A DNA stretch of 64,000 bases from Rhodanobacter sp. MP7CTX1 (GCF_014205795.1 NZ_JACHCN010000004.1:199028-263027), one strand, 5' to 3'. Positions 23,936 to 33,920 are shown, counted from the first letter of the stretch. Notes: generated by a model from the sequence alone, not told the origin. A program made the numbers and translations.

Positions 23936-26176
23936 ATGAACCTGCAAGCCAATTACGAACAGATCCCGCTCAAGGAGTACGCCGAGCGGGCCTACCTCGA
24001 CTATTCCATGTACGTGGTGCTCGACCGCGCGCTGCCGTTTGTCGGTGACGGCCTGAAGCCGGTTCAGCGGCGCATCATCTACGCGATGAGCGAGCTGGGG
24101 CTGGCCGCCACGGCGAAGCCGAAGAAATCCGCGCGCACCATCGGCGACGTGATCGGCAAGTTCCATCCGCACGGTGACAGCTCCTGCTACGAAGCCATGG
24201 TGCTGATGGCGCAGCCGTTCTCGTACCGGTATCCGCTGGTCGACGGCCAAGGCAACTTCGGTTCGCCTGACGACCCGAAAAGCTTCGCGGCGATGCGCTA
24301 CACCGAATCCAGGCTTAGCCCGATCGCCGAAGCACTGCTCGCCGAGCTAGGCCAGGGTACGGTCGACTGGGTGCCGAATTTCGACGGCACCATGGACGAG
24401 CCAAGCTGGCTGCCGGCGCGCGTGCCGCACGTGCTGTTGAACGGTTCGATGGGTATCGCGGTGGGCATGGCCACCGACATCCCGCCGCACAACCTGCGTG
24501 AACTGGCCAGTGCCTGCATTCGCCTGCTGGACGATCCGGATGCCACCGTTGCCGACCTGTTCGAGCACGTGCGCGGCCCGGATTATCCGACCAAGGCGGA
24601 AATCATCACCCCGCGTGGCGAACTGCTGGCGATGTACCAGAACGGCACCGGCTCGGTGCGCGCCCGCGCGGTGTATCAGCGCGAGGAAGGCAACATCGTG
24701 ATCACCGCGCTGCCGCACCAGGTTAGCCCGTCGAAGATCCTCGAACAGATCGCCGCGCAGATGCGCGCGAAAAAGCTGCCAATGATCGAAGACCTGCGCG
24801 ATGAGTCCGATCACGAAAATCCGATCCGTCTGGTGATCGTGCCGCGCTCCAGTCGCGTCGATGCGGACGAAACGATGCAGCATCTGTTCGCGACGACGGA
24901 TCTGGAAAAGAGCTTCCGCGTCAATCTCAACATGATCGGTCTGGACGGCCGTCCGGCGGTGAAGGATCTCAAGCGCATCCTCACCGAATGGCTTACGTTC
25001 CGTACCAGCACGGTCACCCGCCGCCTTAACTACCGGCTGGCCAAGGTCGAGCGTCGCCTGCACTTGCTGGAAGGCCTGCACATCGCTTACCTCAACCTGG
25101 ATGAGGTGATCCGCATCGTGCGCGCCGAGGACGAGCCGAAGCCGGTGCTGATGGCACGCTTCAAGTTGTCCGAGGAGCAGACCGACTACATCCTGGAAAC
25201 CCGATTGCGCCAGCTCGCGCGACTGGAAGAGATGAAGATCAACGCCGAGCGCGACCAGCTCGAGGAAGAACGCGCGAAGATCAGCGTGCTGCTGAAATCG
25301 CCAGCCAAGCTGAAGAGCCTGATCAAGGAAGAGTTGCGCGCCGATGCGGAGAAGTTCGGCGACGAACGCCGCTCGCCACTGGTGCAGCGCGATGCCGCGC
25401 AGGCACTGGACGAGAGCGCGCTGGTAGTCAGCGAGCCGGTCACCGTGGTGCTGAGCCAGAAGGGCTGGGCACGCGCCGCGAAGGGCCACGACATCGACGC
25501 GGAAGGCCTGAACTACCGCGAAGGCGATGGTCTGCTCGCGGTGGTCAAGGCACGCACCACCCAGCAGGTGGCATTCATCGATTCCACCGGACGCAGCTAT
25601 TCCACGCCGACCCACACGCTGCCCTCGGCCCGAGGCAACGGCGAGCCGCTGACCGGACGCTTCAGTCCCGTGGCGGGCGCCAGCTTCGACGCGGTTATCG
25701 CCGGCGACAACGATACGCGGCTGATTCTCGCCACGGATTTCGGCTACGGCTTCGTCACCCGCTTCGAGGCGCTTACCAGCCGCAACAAGGCCGGCAAGCA
25801 GATCATCAGCCTCAGCGACAAGGCGAAAGTGCTGGCGCCGCAAATCAGCACCGACCCGGCACGCGACCGCGTCGTGGTTGTCACGACGGAAGGCCATCTG
25901 CTGATGTTCTCGGTGGCCGAATTGCCGGAGCTGGACAAGGGCAAGGGCAACAAGCTGATCGAGGTCCCGAAGGCGAAACTCGTCAGCGGCGACGAACGCG
26001 TGGCGGGCGTGGCGGTGGTCGCCGAGGGCAAGGGTGAGGTCACCCTGTACGCGGGCCAGCGCAAGCTCACCCTGAAATGGTCGGACCTGGTCGAATACGG
26101 CGGCACTCGCGCCAGCCGTGGCGGCTTGCTGCCGCGCGGTCTGCGCCGGGTCGAACGGATCGAGACGACAGCTTGA
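23936..26176 (+). CDS. parC: DNA topoisomerase IV subunit A
   Basis: A 746-residue type IIA topoisomerase subunit that decatenates chromosomes. The breakage-reunion domain has the active tyrosine Tyr122 in [12 protein letters not shown], the quinolone region [19 protein letters not shown] with Ser and Glu at the usual resistance positions (wild-type-like) and [16 protein letters not shown]-terminal beta-pinwheel ([26 protein letters not shown]) is shorter than in GyrA. Length equals other xanthomonad ParC proteins. parE is not in the window. Palindrome 26186-26211 follows the stop. Confidence 0.96.
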   Translation: MNLQANYEQIPLKEYAERAYLDYSMYVVLDRALPFVGDGLKPVQRRIIYAMSELGLAATAKPKKSARTIGDVIGKFHPHGDSSCYEAMVLMAQPFSYRYPLVDGQGNFGSPDDPKSFAAMRYTESRLSPIAEALLAELGQGTVDWVPNFDGTMDEPSWLPARVPHVLLNGSMGIAVGMATDIPPHNLRELASACIRLLDDPDATVADLFEHVRGPDYPTKAEIITPRGELLAMYQNGTGSVRARAVYQREEGNIVITALPHQVSPSKILEQIAAQMRAKKLPMIEDLRDESDHENPIRLVIVPRSSRVDADETMQHLFATTDLEKSFRVNLNMIGLDGRPAVKDLKRILTEWLTFRTSTVTRRLNYRLAKVERRLHLLEGLHIAYLNLDEVIRIVRAEDEPKPVLMARFKLSEEQTDYILETRLRQLARLEEMKINAERDQLEEERAKISVLLKSPAKLKSLIKEELRADAEKFGDERRSPLVQRDAAQALDESALVVSEPVTVVLSQKGWARAAKGHDIDAEGLNYREGDGLLAVVKARTTQQVAFIDSTGRSYSTPTHTLPSARGNGEPLTGRFSPVAGASFDAVIAGDNDTRLILATDFGYGFVTRFEALTSRNKAGKQIISLSDKAKVLAPQISTDPARDRVVVVTTEGHLLMFSVAELPELDKGKGNKLIEVPKAKLVSGDERVAGVAVVAEGKGEVTLYAGQRKLTLKWSDLVEYGGTRASRGGLLPRGLRRVERIETTA

Positions 26177-26185
26177 GACTGACTC

Positions 26186-26211
26186 GGGAGCCTGTTCATG
26201 AACAGGCTCCC
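26186..26211 (+). terminator. 26-base perfect palindrome after parC
   Basis: GGGAGCCTGTTCATGAACAG plus its mirrored end forms a perfect 26-base palindrome 9 bases after the parC stop. As RNA it makes a strong stem, but no U-run follows, so termination is plausible rather than certain. Confidence 0.6.
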
Positions 26212-26312
26212 GTACGCGGCGGCAGGAACTTCCTGCGCTATCATGCACACCAACAGGGATGTGCACGCCTCGCGGCATCGTGCGTTGAATACGTGATATC
26301 CCCGGAGCTTGT

Positions 26313-26816
26313 ATGAACATCAAATGGCTGATCAGTGTCATGGCAGGCGCACTGCTGGTTACTTCGGCGTGGGCGCAAACCACCCAGCCGCTGAACCTCA
26401 AGCTGCCCGGCAACCTGCCCGCCTCCAGTGCGACCACGGCGAAGCCCGCCAGCTCCAGCTCAACCGCCCCCGCAGGCTCGACAGCGGTCTCTGCCGCGAA
26501 CTCAGCCCCCGGCGCTGCTCCCGCCAAACCGGCACCAGGCGTGTATTACGGCGACACCAGCGGCAGCACCGATGCCGGCATCGCCAGCGCGCAAGCCTGC
26601 GATGACTCCAAGTTCAACGATCCCCAGGTACACGGCAGCGTCAGTACCGGCGTGGTCAGCGGTAGCCACGTAGGCACCAGCACTTGGGAGGGCGGTGAAG
26701 TCAACGTCACCAAGACGTTTGGCGATTGCGATCACCCGACCGGAAGTGTCGGCTTTTCGATCAGCGTCAACCAGGGTCAGGGCAACTTCGGCAACTACCA
26801 CAACCACGGCTTCTGA
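26313..26816 (+). CDS. secreted low-complexity protein of unknown function
   Basis: A 167-residue protein with a signal peptide (about 1 to 21, ending AWA-QT). A Ser/Ala/Thr/Pro-rich stretch follows at about 40 to 75, then a Gly/Ser/Thr domain with two Cys (AQACDDSKF and FGDCDHPTG). It ends with repeated Gly-Asn-Phe pieces, GQGNFGNYHNHGF. Two cysteines could form one disulfide. The ATG at 26313 has GGAGC upstream. I do not recognise a family. It stands alone between parC and a minus-strand Nudix gene. The composition suggests a surface or matrix protein, which is only a guess. Confidence 0.7.
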   Translation: MNIKWLISVMAGALLVTSAWAQTTQPLNLKLPGNLPASSATTAKPASSSSTAPAGSTAVSAANSAPGAAPAKPAPGVYYGDTSGSTDAGIASAQACDDSKFNDPQVHGSVSTGVVSGSHVGTSTWEGGEVNVTKTFGDCDHPTGSVGFSISVNQGQGNFGNYHNHGF

Positions 26817-26900
26817 TCTTCTGCGCCAACGCGGGATCGCTCACTGGCGAGTCTCACACTGCGGGCCTGACACCGCGAGGCCGACACTGCGGGCCCGATA

Positions 26901-27389
26901 CTACAGGCGCGTAAACGACCACGACTGCATGCGACCGTCGCGATACGGCATCACGCCGTGGAACGGTCGCGGATCGGCATCGAACACCAGCGGCAGGAAG
27001 TGACGATCGCCTTCCCACATGGGCAGCGTCATCAACCGCTGCAATGCCACCCACTCCAGCGTGCCTTCCGCGTTCGCCTGCAACGGCATGCCCGCGTAGC
27101 GATCGATCAGGAAGATGAAGCCGAGCCAGTCCTCGCCATGCTTGCCAAAACCCGGCCAGTTCAACGTGCCGCGCAACTGCATCGACTCGCAGGTGATGCC
27201 GGCCTCTTCCAGAATCTCGCGTCGCATGCAGGCGGCGATGTCCTCACCTGGCTCCATCTTGCCGCCCAGGCCGTTGTACTTGCCCAGGTGCTGATCGTCC
27301 GGGCGTGCATTGCGATGAATCATCAGCACTTCGCTGCGATCCGGCGACAGCACATAGCCAAGCGTGGCCACGATGGGGTTGTAAGGCAT
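26901..27389 (-). CDS. Nudix hydrolase (MutT-like)
   Basis: A 162-residue enzyme with a complete Nudix box at residues 43 to 65 (G-x5-E-x7-REILEEAGI). It has the family start MPYNPIVATLGYVLSPDRSEVLMIHRN and a conserved W in GEDWLGFIFLIDRY. Its pattern fits 8-oxo-(d)GTP diphosphatases or related nucleotide pyrophosphatases of about 160 residues. The exact substrate cannot be told. The frame is open for 61 more codons upstream, but the start at 27389 matches the family. It is divergent from the phosphodiester glycosidase gene. Confidence 0.9.
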   Translation of the reverse strand: MPYNPIVATLGYVLSPDRSEVLMIHRNARPDDQHLGKYNGLGGKMEPGEDIAACMRREILEEAGITCESMQLRGTLNWPGFGKHGEDWLGFIFLIDRYAGMPLQANAEGTLEWVALQRLMTLPMWEGDRHFLPLVFDADPRPFHGVMPYRDGRMQSWSFTRL

Positions 27390-27533
27390 GGGAGAACTCA
27401 ACGACGGGAAGCCCAAGTCTAGCGGCACGCCCCGATCCTTGCCGGGTCGGACCCCTGAGACCTGGGACACAGGCTCTTGAGGTCGGCGACCGTCGGGCTT
27501 GCGCAGGATCGACCAGCCGGCGACCATCGACAG

Positions 27534-28352
27534 ATGCGACCATCGATCCCGCTTTCCCTTCGCGCCTTCCACGGCCGTCAGCCGCTGCGCTGGCTACTCC
27601 CCTTCATCTTGCTCGCCGGACTGCTCGGCTGCGGCTCCAGCGCGCGCGCACTGGACAGCAGCGAGCTGACCTTCGATGGCCAGATTTACCGTGTTGTCCG
27701 TCTGGATCTCGCGCGTGAGCCATTGAGCCTGCACTGGCGCGATCCGCAGAGCGGCCAACCTTTTGCCAGCATCGAAACCCTGCGCCAATGGGGCGAAGCC
27801 CGCGGCAAGCGTTTGCTTTTTGCGACCAACGCCGGCATCTACGACAAACAGTTCGCGCCACTGGGCCTGTATGTAGAAGACGGCAAAACCGTGGTTCCGC
27901 TGAATCTGTCACACGGCAATCCCGCCTCCGGCAATTTCTCGCTGCTGCCGAATGGCGTGTTCGCGGTGTATCCGGACGGCCACGCCGCGGTGCGTACCAG
28001 CAGTGATTTCAAGGCTGATGGCAAGCCTGCACAATGGGCCACTCAATCTGGCCCGATGCTGTTGATCGACGGCAAGCTCAACGAACAATTCGTCGACGAT
28101 TCAGACAGCCTGAAATGGCGCAGCGGGGTATGCATGAAGACACCGACCCAAGCCGTATTCGCGGTGAGTGAGGCACCTGTGAACTTCCATTCGTTTGGAC
28201 GGCTATTCCGCGATCAGCTCGGTTGCCGCGATGCGCTGTACCTGGACGGCACCATTTCGCAGGTGTATGTCGACGGCGAGGGCTACGCCGGTTCGCCACC
28301 GTTTATGGTCAAGCCGTACGCCGGTATCTTTGCCGTGTTTGTCGCGCAATGA
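27534..28352 (+). CDS. phosphodiester glycosidase (NAGPA-like, DUF2233) lipoprotein
   Basis: A protein of about 272 residues. The N-terminus has a signal with lipobox LLGC (LLPFILLAGLLGCGSS), which suggests a lipoprotein. The domain then follows the YigE/NAGPA pattern: LLFATNAGIYDKQFAPLGLYVEDGKTV, FSLLPNGVFAVYPDG, ATQSGPMLLIDGKLN, FAVSEAPVNFHSFGRLFRD and ALYLDGTISQVYVDG. The family cleaves N-acetylglucosamine from phosphodiesters, but bacterial members have few known substrates. An earlier start at 27477 would add a non-signal leader, so I used 27534. Its stop overlaps the start of the penicillin acylase gene by four bases, so the two are coupled. Confidence 0.87.
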   Translation: MRPSIPLSLRAFHGRQPLRWLLPFILLAGLLGCGSSARALDSSELTFDGQIYRVVRLDLAREPLSLHWRDPQSGQPFASIETLRQWGEARGKRLLFATNAGIYDKQFAPLGLYVEDGKTVVPLNLSHGNPASGNFSLLPNGVFAVYPDGHAAVRTSSDFKADGKPAQWATQSGPMLLIDGKLNEQFVDDSDSLKWRSGVCMKTPTQAVFAVSEAPVNFHSFGRLFRDQLGCRDALYLDGTISQVYVDGEGYAGSPPFMVKPYAGIFAVFVAQ

Positions 28353-30760
28353 CGACACGACGATGGCGCGTATGGCGTGACTTGCTGCTGGCGCTTCTGG
28401 TGCTGTTGCTGCTTGCGTTCACCACCGGCTGGTGGTTGCTTGGCGGCAGTCGCGCCCGCCTCGATGGTCAACATCAACTACCCGGTTTGAGCGCCAGCGT
28501 GAGCGTCAGCCGCGACGCGCTGGGTACCGTCACGCTGCAGGGCCAGAACCGCACGGACCTGAGCTACGCGCTCGGCTACGTACACGCGCAGGAACGCTTT
28601 TTCGAGATGGACCTGATGCGTCGTGTGCCAGCCGGCGAGTTGGCGGCACTGGTTGGCCCGGCTGCACTCCCGTCCGATCTGAACCACCGCCGGCACCGCC
28701 TGCGTGCCGTCGTCGAGGCTGCCTACGCGCAGCTGCCACCGGCGCAAAAACTGCAGCTCGATCGCTACCGCGATGGCGTCAATGCGGGCCTCGCCGACCT
28801 GCGTGTGCGGCCATGGGAATACCTGCTGCTCGGCACCCGACCACAGCCGTGGCGATCGGAAGACAGCGCGCTGGTGATCGCTGCGATGTACCTGGATTTG
28901 AATGGTGACGGTCGCAACCAGCGTGAACTGCGGCTGGCCCAGATGCGCGCGGTGCTGCCGGGCCCATTGGTGGATTTTCTGCTGGCGCCCGACCCTGACT
29001 GGGAGGCACCCCTCAGCGGCCAGCTGTCGCATCCTCCGGTCGTCCCTGCTGCCGATGTGTTCGACCTGCGCCATCTCCCGGCTGCAGCGACATCCACCAC
29101 GGCAACGGCTGATCTGGCTGCGCTGGCAACAGCCAGCGACGCTCTGCGCCCTGGCAGCAACAACTTCGCCGTCGCTGGCTCGCTATCCGACAGCGGCGCG
29201 GCGATGCTCGCGAACGACATGCACCTGGGCCTGCGCGTACCGAACATCTGGTTCCGCACGCGTCTGCGCTACCCCGATCCGAGCGCGCCACAGGGCCAAC
29301 GCGACGTCAACGGTGTGAGCCTGCCGGGCACCCCCGCCATCATCGTCGGCTCCAATGGCCAGATCGCCTGGGGCTTCACCAACAGCTATGGCGACTGGCT
29401 TGACTGGGTGCGCGTGCTGCGCGATCCGGCTGACTCCGCCCGCTACAAGGTGCCCGAAGGCTGGGCCACCGTCGAAAGCCACGACGAGCACATCCAGGTC
29501 AAAGGCAAGCCGGACACGATCCTGAAAGTCGAGGACACCCGCTGGGGACCGATCATGGCCAGCGATGTCGACGGCACCCCGTTGGCGCTCTCCTGGATCG
29601 CCGATCAACCACGCGGCTACAACGTCCTGCTGATGCAACTCGAGCACACGCCGGACGTGCACGCGGCGCTGGATCTCGCACCCCAATTCGGCATGCCACC
29701 GCAGAACCTGCTGGTCGCCGATCATGCCGGACATATCGGTTGGACGCTCGCCGGCAACGGCATTCCGTTGCGCGCCGGCGTTGATCCGCTGCTGCCGGCG
29801 GACTGGTCCAGTGCGGGTAGCGGCTGGCAAGGCTGGGCGGCACCGTCGCAATACCCGCGCATCGAAGATCCCGCCGATGGCCGGCTATGGACGGCCAACA
29901 ACCGTACCGTCGGTGGCAGCGAGCTGGCCCTGCTGGGCGACGGTGGCCACGACCTGGGTGCGCGCGCACAACAGATTCGCGACGATCTGTATGCGAGCAG
30001 CAAGTTCGGGCCTGGCGACCTGCTCGGCATCCAGCTGGACGACCACGCGATCTTCATGAGTCGCTGGCAGTTTCTGTTGCAGGACACACTGTCCGACAGT
30101 ACTGATCCAGCGCTGATCCAGCTGCGGAAACTCACTGCGCAATGGCGCGGCCGTGCCGCCGTTGAAAGTGTCGATTACCGTCTCGTGCGCGCATTCCGTA
30201 CGCAAGCCACCGAAATGGCGCTAGCGCCCTTTGTCGCGCAGGTAAAGCAGAGCCACGGCGATTTCGTCTGGCCGAGCGAGAACAGCACCGAAGCGGCGGT
30301 GTGGGCCATGGTCAATACACACCCGGCGCATCTGCTCGATCCCCAGTATCGCGATTGGCACGCATTGCTCACCGCTGCTGCGAAACAGGTGGTGAGCGAA
30401 CTTGGCCAGCAACCTGGCGGTCTGGTCTCACGCAGTTGGGGAGAGGTCAATCGCAGCGGGATCAAGCATCCATTGTCTGCCGCCCTGCCCGGCTGGCTCG
30501 GCCACTACCTCGACATGCCCGATCAACCCTTGCCCGGCGACAACAACATGCCGCGGGTAGCCGCCTCCGGCTTCGGCGCCTCCGAGCGCCTCGACGTAGC
30601 CCCCGGCCACGAAGCCCAGGGCATCCTCGAAATGCCCGCCGGCCAGAGCGACAACCCGCTGTCGCCCTACTACGGCGCCGGACACGAAGACTGGGTACAT
30701 GGGCGTCCCACGCCTCTGCTACCGGGAACGGATCAGCACACGCTGATGCTGGAACCGTAG
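28349..30760 (+). CDS. penicillin acylase family Ntn-hydrolase
   Basis: An 803-residue protein with an N-terminal membrane anchor or signal (about 10 to 32). The alpha-chain motif ALGYVHAQERFFEMDLMRR is near 75 to 93. The autoprocessing site is LRPGSNNFAVAG with Ser270 as the beta-chain N-terminal nucleophile. Beta-chain motifs follow: ANDMHLGLRVPNIWF, ITWGFTNSYGDW-like AWGFTNSYGDWLDW, and DGRLWTANNR. Members hydrolyse acyl amides such as penicillins, acyl-homoserine lactones or long-chain acyl groups, so quorum quenching is one possibility. It is coupled to the glycosidase-like gene by an ATGA overlap. The long C-terminal gap is repeat-rich. Confidence 0.9.
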   Translation: MTTRRWRVWRDLLLALLVLLLLAFTTGWWLLGGSRARLDGQHQLPGLSASVSVSRDALGTVTLQGQNRTDLSYALGYVHAQERFFEMDLMRRVPAGELAALVGPAALPSDLNHRRHRLRAVVEAAYAQLPPAQKLQLDRYRDGVNAGLADLRVRPWEYLLLGTRPQPWRSEDSALVIAAMYLDLNGDGRNQRELRLAQMRAVLPGPLVDFLLAPDPDWEAPLSGQLSHPPVVPAADVFDLRHLPAAATSTTATADLAALATASDALRPGSNNFAVAGSLSDSGAAMLANDMHLGLRVPNIWFRTRLRYPDPSAPQGQRDVNGVSLPGTPAIIVGSNGQIAWGFTNSYGDWLDWVRVLRDPADSARYKVPEGWATVESHDEHIQVKGKPDTILKVEDTRWGPIMASDVDGTPLALSWIADQPRGYNVLLMQLEHTPDVHAALDLAPQFGMPPQNLLVADHAGHIGWTLAGNGIPLRAGVDPLLPADWSSAGSGWQGWAAPSQYPRIEDPADGRLWTANNRTVGGSELALLGDGGHDLGARAQQIRDDLYASSKFGPGDLLGIQLDDHAIFMSRWQFLLQDTLSDSTDPALIQLRKLTAQWRGRAAVESVDYRLVRAFRTQATEMALAPFVAQVKQSHGDFVWPSENSTEAAVWAMVNTHPAHLLDPQYRDWHALLTAAAKQVVSELGQQPGGLVSRSWGEVNRSGIKHPLSAALPGWLGHYLDMPDQPLPGDNNMPRVAASGFGASERLDVAPGHEAQGILEMPAGQSDNPLSPYYGAGHEDWVHGRPTPLLPGTDQHTLMLEP

Positions 30761-30796
30761 CGTCCGACGCTCGCATGATCAGAGCGCTCCTCGTCC

Positions 30797-30970
30797 TGCT
30801 CCTCCCCCTGCTTGCAGGGGGAGGCTGGGAGGGGTGAAGCTCTTGATCTTCCTGGGCGAAAAGCACCCCACCCCAACCCTCCCCTGCGTGCAGGCGAGGG
30901 AGCACGGCCGGTCTTGCTCCTCCCCCTGCTTGCAGGGGGAGGCTGGGAGGGGGGGGAAGCTCTTGATCTT
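30797..30970. repeat. direct repeat of a GC-rich palindrome unit
   Basis: Two near-identical units (30797-30850 and 30915-30970, 118 bases apart) read TGCTCCTCCCCCTGC, a short TTGC spacer, GCAGGGGGAGG, CTGGGAGGGG and AAGCTCTTGATCTT. A third, less similar copy lies between them and more pieces follow to about 31010. The wider stretch 30761-31061 holds no convincing gene. A related CCCCTGCCAGCAGGGG motif occurs at 43010-43035. Confidence 0.85.
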
Positions 30971-31061
30971 GCTCGGCGAAGAGCCCCCCCCCCTGCGACC
31001 GCAGGGAATCCCTTCTTCGGGGCGAGCAATGGAGGGAGCACAGCATGGCCCGTCCCAAAAA

Positions 31062-31077
31062 TGTGACGCACGCCACA
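31062..31077 (+). promoter_or_regulatory. CRP/Clp-like site upstream of first TIR gene
   Basis: TGTGACGCACGCCACA matches TGTGA-N6-TCACA at 9 of 10 key bases, flanked by A/T on both sides. It lies 134 bases upstream of the TIR start at 31212. A possible -10 (TGTTAT, 31084-31089) follows, so the site overlaps where a -35 would be. The second TIR gene has a perfect version at the same distance. Confidence 0.55.
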
Positions 31078-31211
31078 TTTTGCTGTTATCGTCCTGAATG
31101 AGCAGGCGCGCACCAAGGCGCTTCGGTTGACCGGAGTTTGTTGTCCGGCCGAGTGAATGGGGACTTCCCGGCACAGGGACGAGCGTGACTCGTGCGGGAG
31201 AGCGGTGCGTC

Positions 31212-33410
31212 ATGACGCAGGCCTCCGTGATGCCGGATCTCCGGTACCGCGCCTTCATCAGCTACAGCCACCAGGACAAGTACTGGGCGAGCTGGCTGCA
31301 CAAGGCGCTGGAAACCTACGCGATCCCGAAGCGACTGATCGGCCAGACGACCGCGGCCGGGGTGATCCCCAAACGCCTCGCACCGATCTTCCGCGACCGC
31401 GACGAACTGGCCAGCGCTACCGATCTCGGCCGCAAGGTCAACGAAGCGCTGGCGCAATCGGCAAACCTGATCGTGATCTGCTCGCCGCGTTCGGCTGCTT
31501 CGCGCTGGGTCAACGAGGAAGTGCTGGCGTTCAAGCGGCTCGGCCGTAGCGAGCACATCTTCTGCCTGATCGTCGACGGTGAACCCAATGCCACCGAGTC
31601 CCCCTGCCGCGATGCCGAGGAATGTTTTGCGAACGCATTGCGTTATCAGCTTGGTGCCGACGGTGCATTGAGCCGCGAACGTACCGAACCCATCGCGGCC
31701 GATGCGCGCACGGGCAAGGACGGCAAGACCAATGCCAAGTTGAAGCTGATCGCCGGCATGCTCGACGTCGGCTTCGACACACTCAAGCAACGCGAACTGC
31801 AACGGCGTAACCGACGCATGGTCACGATTACCGCGCTGGCCCTGGTGGTGATGCTGATGACCACCGCGCTCGCCGTCGTCGCCTTTCGCGCCCAGCGCCT
31901 CGCCGAACACGAACGGAACCAGGCCGAAGGTTTGATCAACTTCATGCTCGGTGATCTGAATACCAAGCTGCAAGCTGTCAACCATCTGGACATCATCGAC
32001 GACGTCGCCGACAAGGCCATGAGATATTTCAGCTCGCTGGACGAGTCCGAGGTGACCAAAGACTCGCTGGCGCAACGCGCCAAAGCGTTGCAACTCATCG
32101 GCAGCGTGCGCGAGGAGCAGGGGAAACTCCCCGAGGCACGTCGCGCGTTCGAAGATTCGCAGCGACTGATGCAGCCCTTGGTGGCGCGCTATCCGCACAA
32201 CCCGCAATGGCAGATAGCGCTTGCCGACAGCTATTCATGGCTCGGCATGGTGGCTTGGGATCACGGCGACCTACCGCAGTCGCTGCTCCAGTTTCGTATG
32301 GCCGCGCCCCTGGTCGAAAGCGTCGTCAGGGAGCATCCGGAAAAGCTGGATTGGCTGAAACATCTGGGTTGGCTGCACAACAACATCGGTCATGTGCTGG
32401 AAGAGCGCGGACAATTGTCCGAGGCGCAGAAGGAGTACGGGATCGTGTTGCAGATCTATCGCAAACTGGTCGAGGTCGTTCCGGACGATCGCCGTTATCG
32501 CACCGAGCTCGGCCACGCGTATGACAATCTTGCCGGCATTTCCTATTCGCTGGGTGATCTCGCTGCCGCACAAGGCGATGCGTCGCAGGAGCTGGCGATA
32601 TGGCAGCCCTTGGCACAGCAAGATGCAAACGACAATTCAGTGCAGTTGTACCTCGCACGCGCCAACGCCATGCTGGCCAAAGTGATGCAGGCGCGTGGCC
32701 AGGGGTCCGCATCCGTTGCTGCACTTGAGAACTCCCTCACCATCGGCAATCGCCTGCTCGCGGCTGATCCGACCAGCACGGACGTCATCAGCGACGTGGC
32801 AAGTTACAGTCGCGGCCTCGCGCATGGGTTGCGCATGAACGGTGATGCCGCGCGTGCCGAACAACTGCTGCGCAATGCGCTGACGATCTATACACAGCTC
32901 GTCGCCAAAGTGCCCGATGAACCCGCCTGGCAGGCGAATCTTGCGGAAAGCCATCTTGAGCTCTCGCGTCTGACATGGAAAAAGGGCGACGTTTCATCAG
33001 CGAGCGCGAGTGCCGAAATGGCGCGCAGTCTGATCGGCGCGGTCATGCAGAAACACAGCGACTATTCACGGGCACCGCCTCTGCTGGCGGAGAGTGACAT
33101 CACGCTCGGGCAATTGCAGATGGCGAGCGGTAACCTGCCCGGTGCGACCGCTCACTGGGAAACCGCGCTGAAGATACTCGAGCAAGCGAACGGGCCAGCG
33201 TCGGATCCCCGACTCGCGTTTTTGAAACCGCGCGCTGTAGCTCTGTGCCTGCTCGGCAAAACCAGTGAGGCTACCCCGGTCATCGCCAAGTTGGACAAGC
33301 TCGGGTATCGCGATGCGCAGTACCTGCAATCGATCGATGCAACCCCTTGCCATTCGCTGCATGCGAGTCGCGATATCGCCGTGTCGGCGGAGGCGACGAC
33401 GCCACATTGA
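31212..33410 (+). CDS. TIR domain-transmembrane-TPR protein (copy A)
   Basis: A 732-residue protein. Residues 10 to 130 form a TIR domain: RYRAFISYSHQDKYWASWLHKALE, APIFRDRDELASATDLG and SRWVNEEVLAFKRLG, with Glu102/103 at the place of the catalytic Glu of TIR NADases. One membrane helix spans about 203 to 225. The rest is helical and TPR-like with NNIGHVLEERGQLSEAQKEY-type units to about 715. The start at 31212 follows GGGAG. Nine in-frame codons upstream (to 31185) are possible, but copy B supports MTQASV. A small gene follows after 62 bases. The nearby CRP-like site and conserved leader suggest coregulation with copy B. Likely an envelope-anchored signalling or immune protein. Confidence 0.88.
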   Translation: MTQASVMPDLRYRAFISYSHQDKYWASWLHKALETYAIPKRLIGQTTAAGVIPKRLAPIFRDRDELASATDLGRKVNEALAQSANLIVICSPRSAASRWVNEEVLAFKRLGRSEHIFCLIVDGEPNATESPCRDAEECFANALRYQLGADGALSRERTEPIAADARTGKDGKTNAKLKLIAGMLDVGFDTLKQRELQRRNRRMVTITALALVVMLMTTALAVVAFRAQRLAEHERNQAEGLINFMLGDLNTKLQAVNHLDIIDDVADKAMRYFSSLDESEVTKDSLAQRAKALQLIGSVREEQGKLPEARRAFEDSQRLMQPLVARYPHNPQWQIALADSYSWLGMVAWDHGDLPQSLLQFRMAAPLVESVVREHPEKLDWLKHLGWLHNNIGHVLEERGQLSEAQKEYGIVLQIYRKLVEVVPDDRRYRTELGHAYDNLAGISYSLGDLAAAQGDASQELAIWQPLAQQDANDNSVQLYLARANAMLAKVMQARGQGSASVAALENSLTIGNRLLAADPTSTDVISDVASYSRGLAHGLRMNGDAARAEQLLRNALTIYTQLVAKVPDEPAWQANLAESHLELSRLTWKKGDVSSASASAEMARSLIGAVMQKHSDYSRAPPLLAESDITLGQLQMASGNLPGATAHWETALKILEQANGPASDPRLAFLKPRAVALCLLGKTSEATPVIAKLDKLGYRDAQYLQSIDATPCHSLHASRDIAVSAEATTPH

Positions 33411-33472
33411 ATTGATGCTGTCACGGACATGACCATTCCGGCCGCGTCCGCAACTACTGCGAGGAGATTCCC

Positions 33473-33835
33473 ATGTCCACGACGATCACGGTCACGGTTA
33501 CCGGCAGCTCAAGCAACTACAACGTTACGGTATCGCCCAACAAACTCAACGTGGATAGCGACGGCAGCATTGTCTGGCAGGCCGGTACTGGCACCGGCAG
33601 TGTCGCTTTCACATTTGACTCCACCACGCCGGTCTCGTTTGTGGGCACCCATGCGCCGCTGACCACACCTGCCTACAACTCGGGCAACAACATAGTCAGT
33701 TGTACCGACACCATCAGCGGTGACGGAACCTACCCGTACGTGCTTACGCTATGGGTCGGTACCGAGGAGATCACCTGGCCCTCGGTCACTCATGTCGGCA
33801 ATGGCGATCCAGAGATCCATAACAAACCCAAATGA
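33473..33835 (+). CDS. small beta-sandwich-like protein with DPEIHN tail (small protein A)
   Basis: A 120-residue protein with no signal peptide and a strongly beta, Thr/Val/Ser-rich sequence (TTITVTVTGSSSNYNVTV, then DGSIVWQAG, VAFTFDS, PYVLTLWVGTEEITW). It looks like an Ig or cupredoxin-like sandwich, though no metal set is evident. The end is GNGDPEIHNKPK. Protein B at 36363 has a similar order of motifs (xIVW, a Phe-rich strand, GTxxYxL) and ends NPRIKNN, so they are probably distant paralogues. The ribosome binding site GAGGAGA precedes ATG 33473. It follows copy A of the TIR gene and is likely cotranscribed. I recall a small Pfam family called DP-EP but cannot check membership. Function unknown. 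Confidence 0.75.
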   Translation: MSTTITVTVTGSSSNYNVTVSPNKLNVDSDGSIVWQAGTGTGSVAFTFDSTTPVSFVGTHAPLTTPAYNSGNNIVSCTDTISGDGTYPYVLTLWVGTEEITWPSVTHVGNGDPEIHNKPK

Positions 33836-33920
33836 GTAGAAGTCGGAGCATCCAGTGCGCCGAATCAATTTGATCGGCGCACCCGGCACTCGCCAAAGCG
33901 CCATTCCCGGCACAAGTTAA

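Noticed and set aside
24347..26527. A 726-codon open frame on the minus strand
   Set aside because: It is antisense to parC, which has clear topoisomerase motifs. Long opposite-strand frames are expected at this GC content.
30797..30970. CRISPR array
   Set aside because: There are only two good units with one degenerate copy, the units are self-complementary and long-spaced, and no cas gene is nearby.
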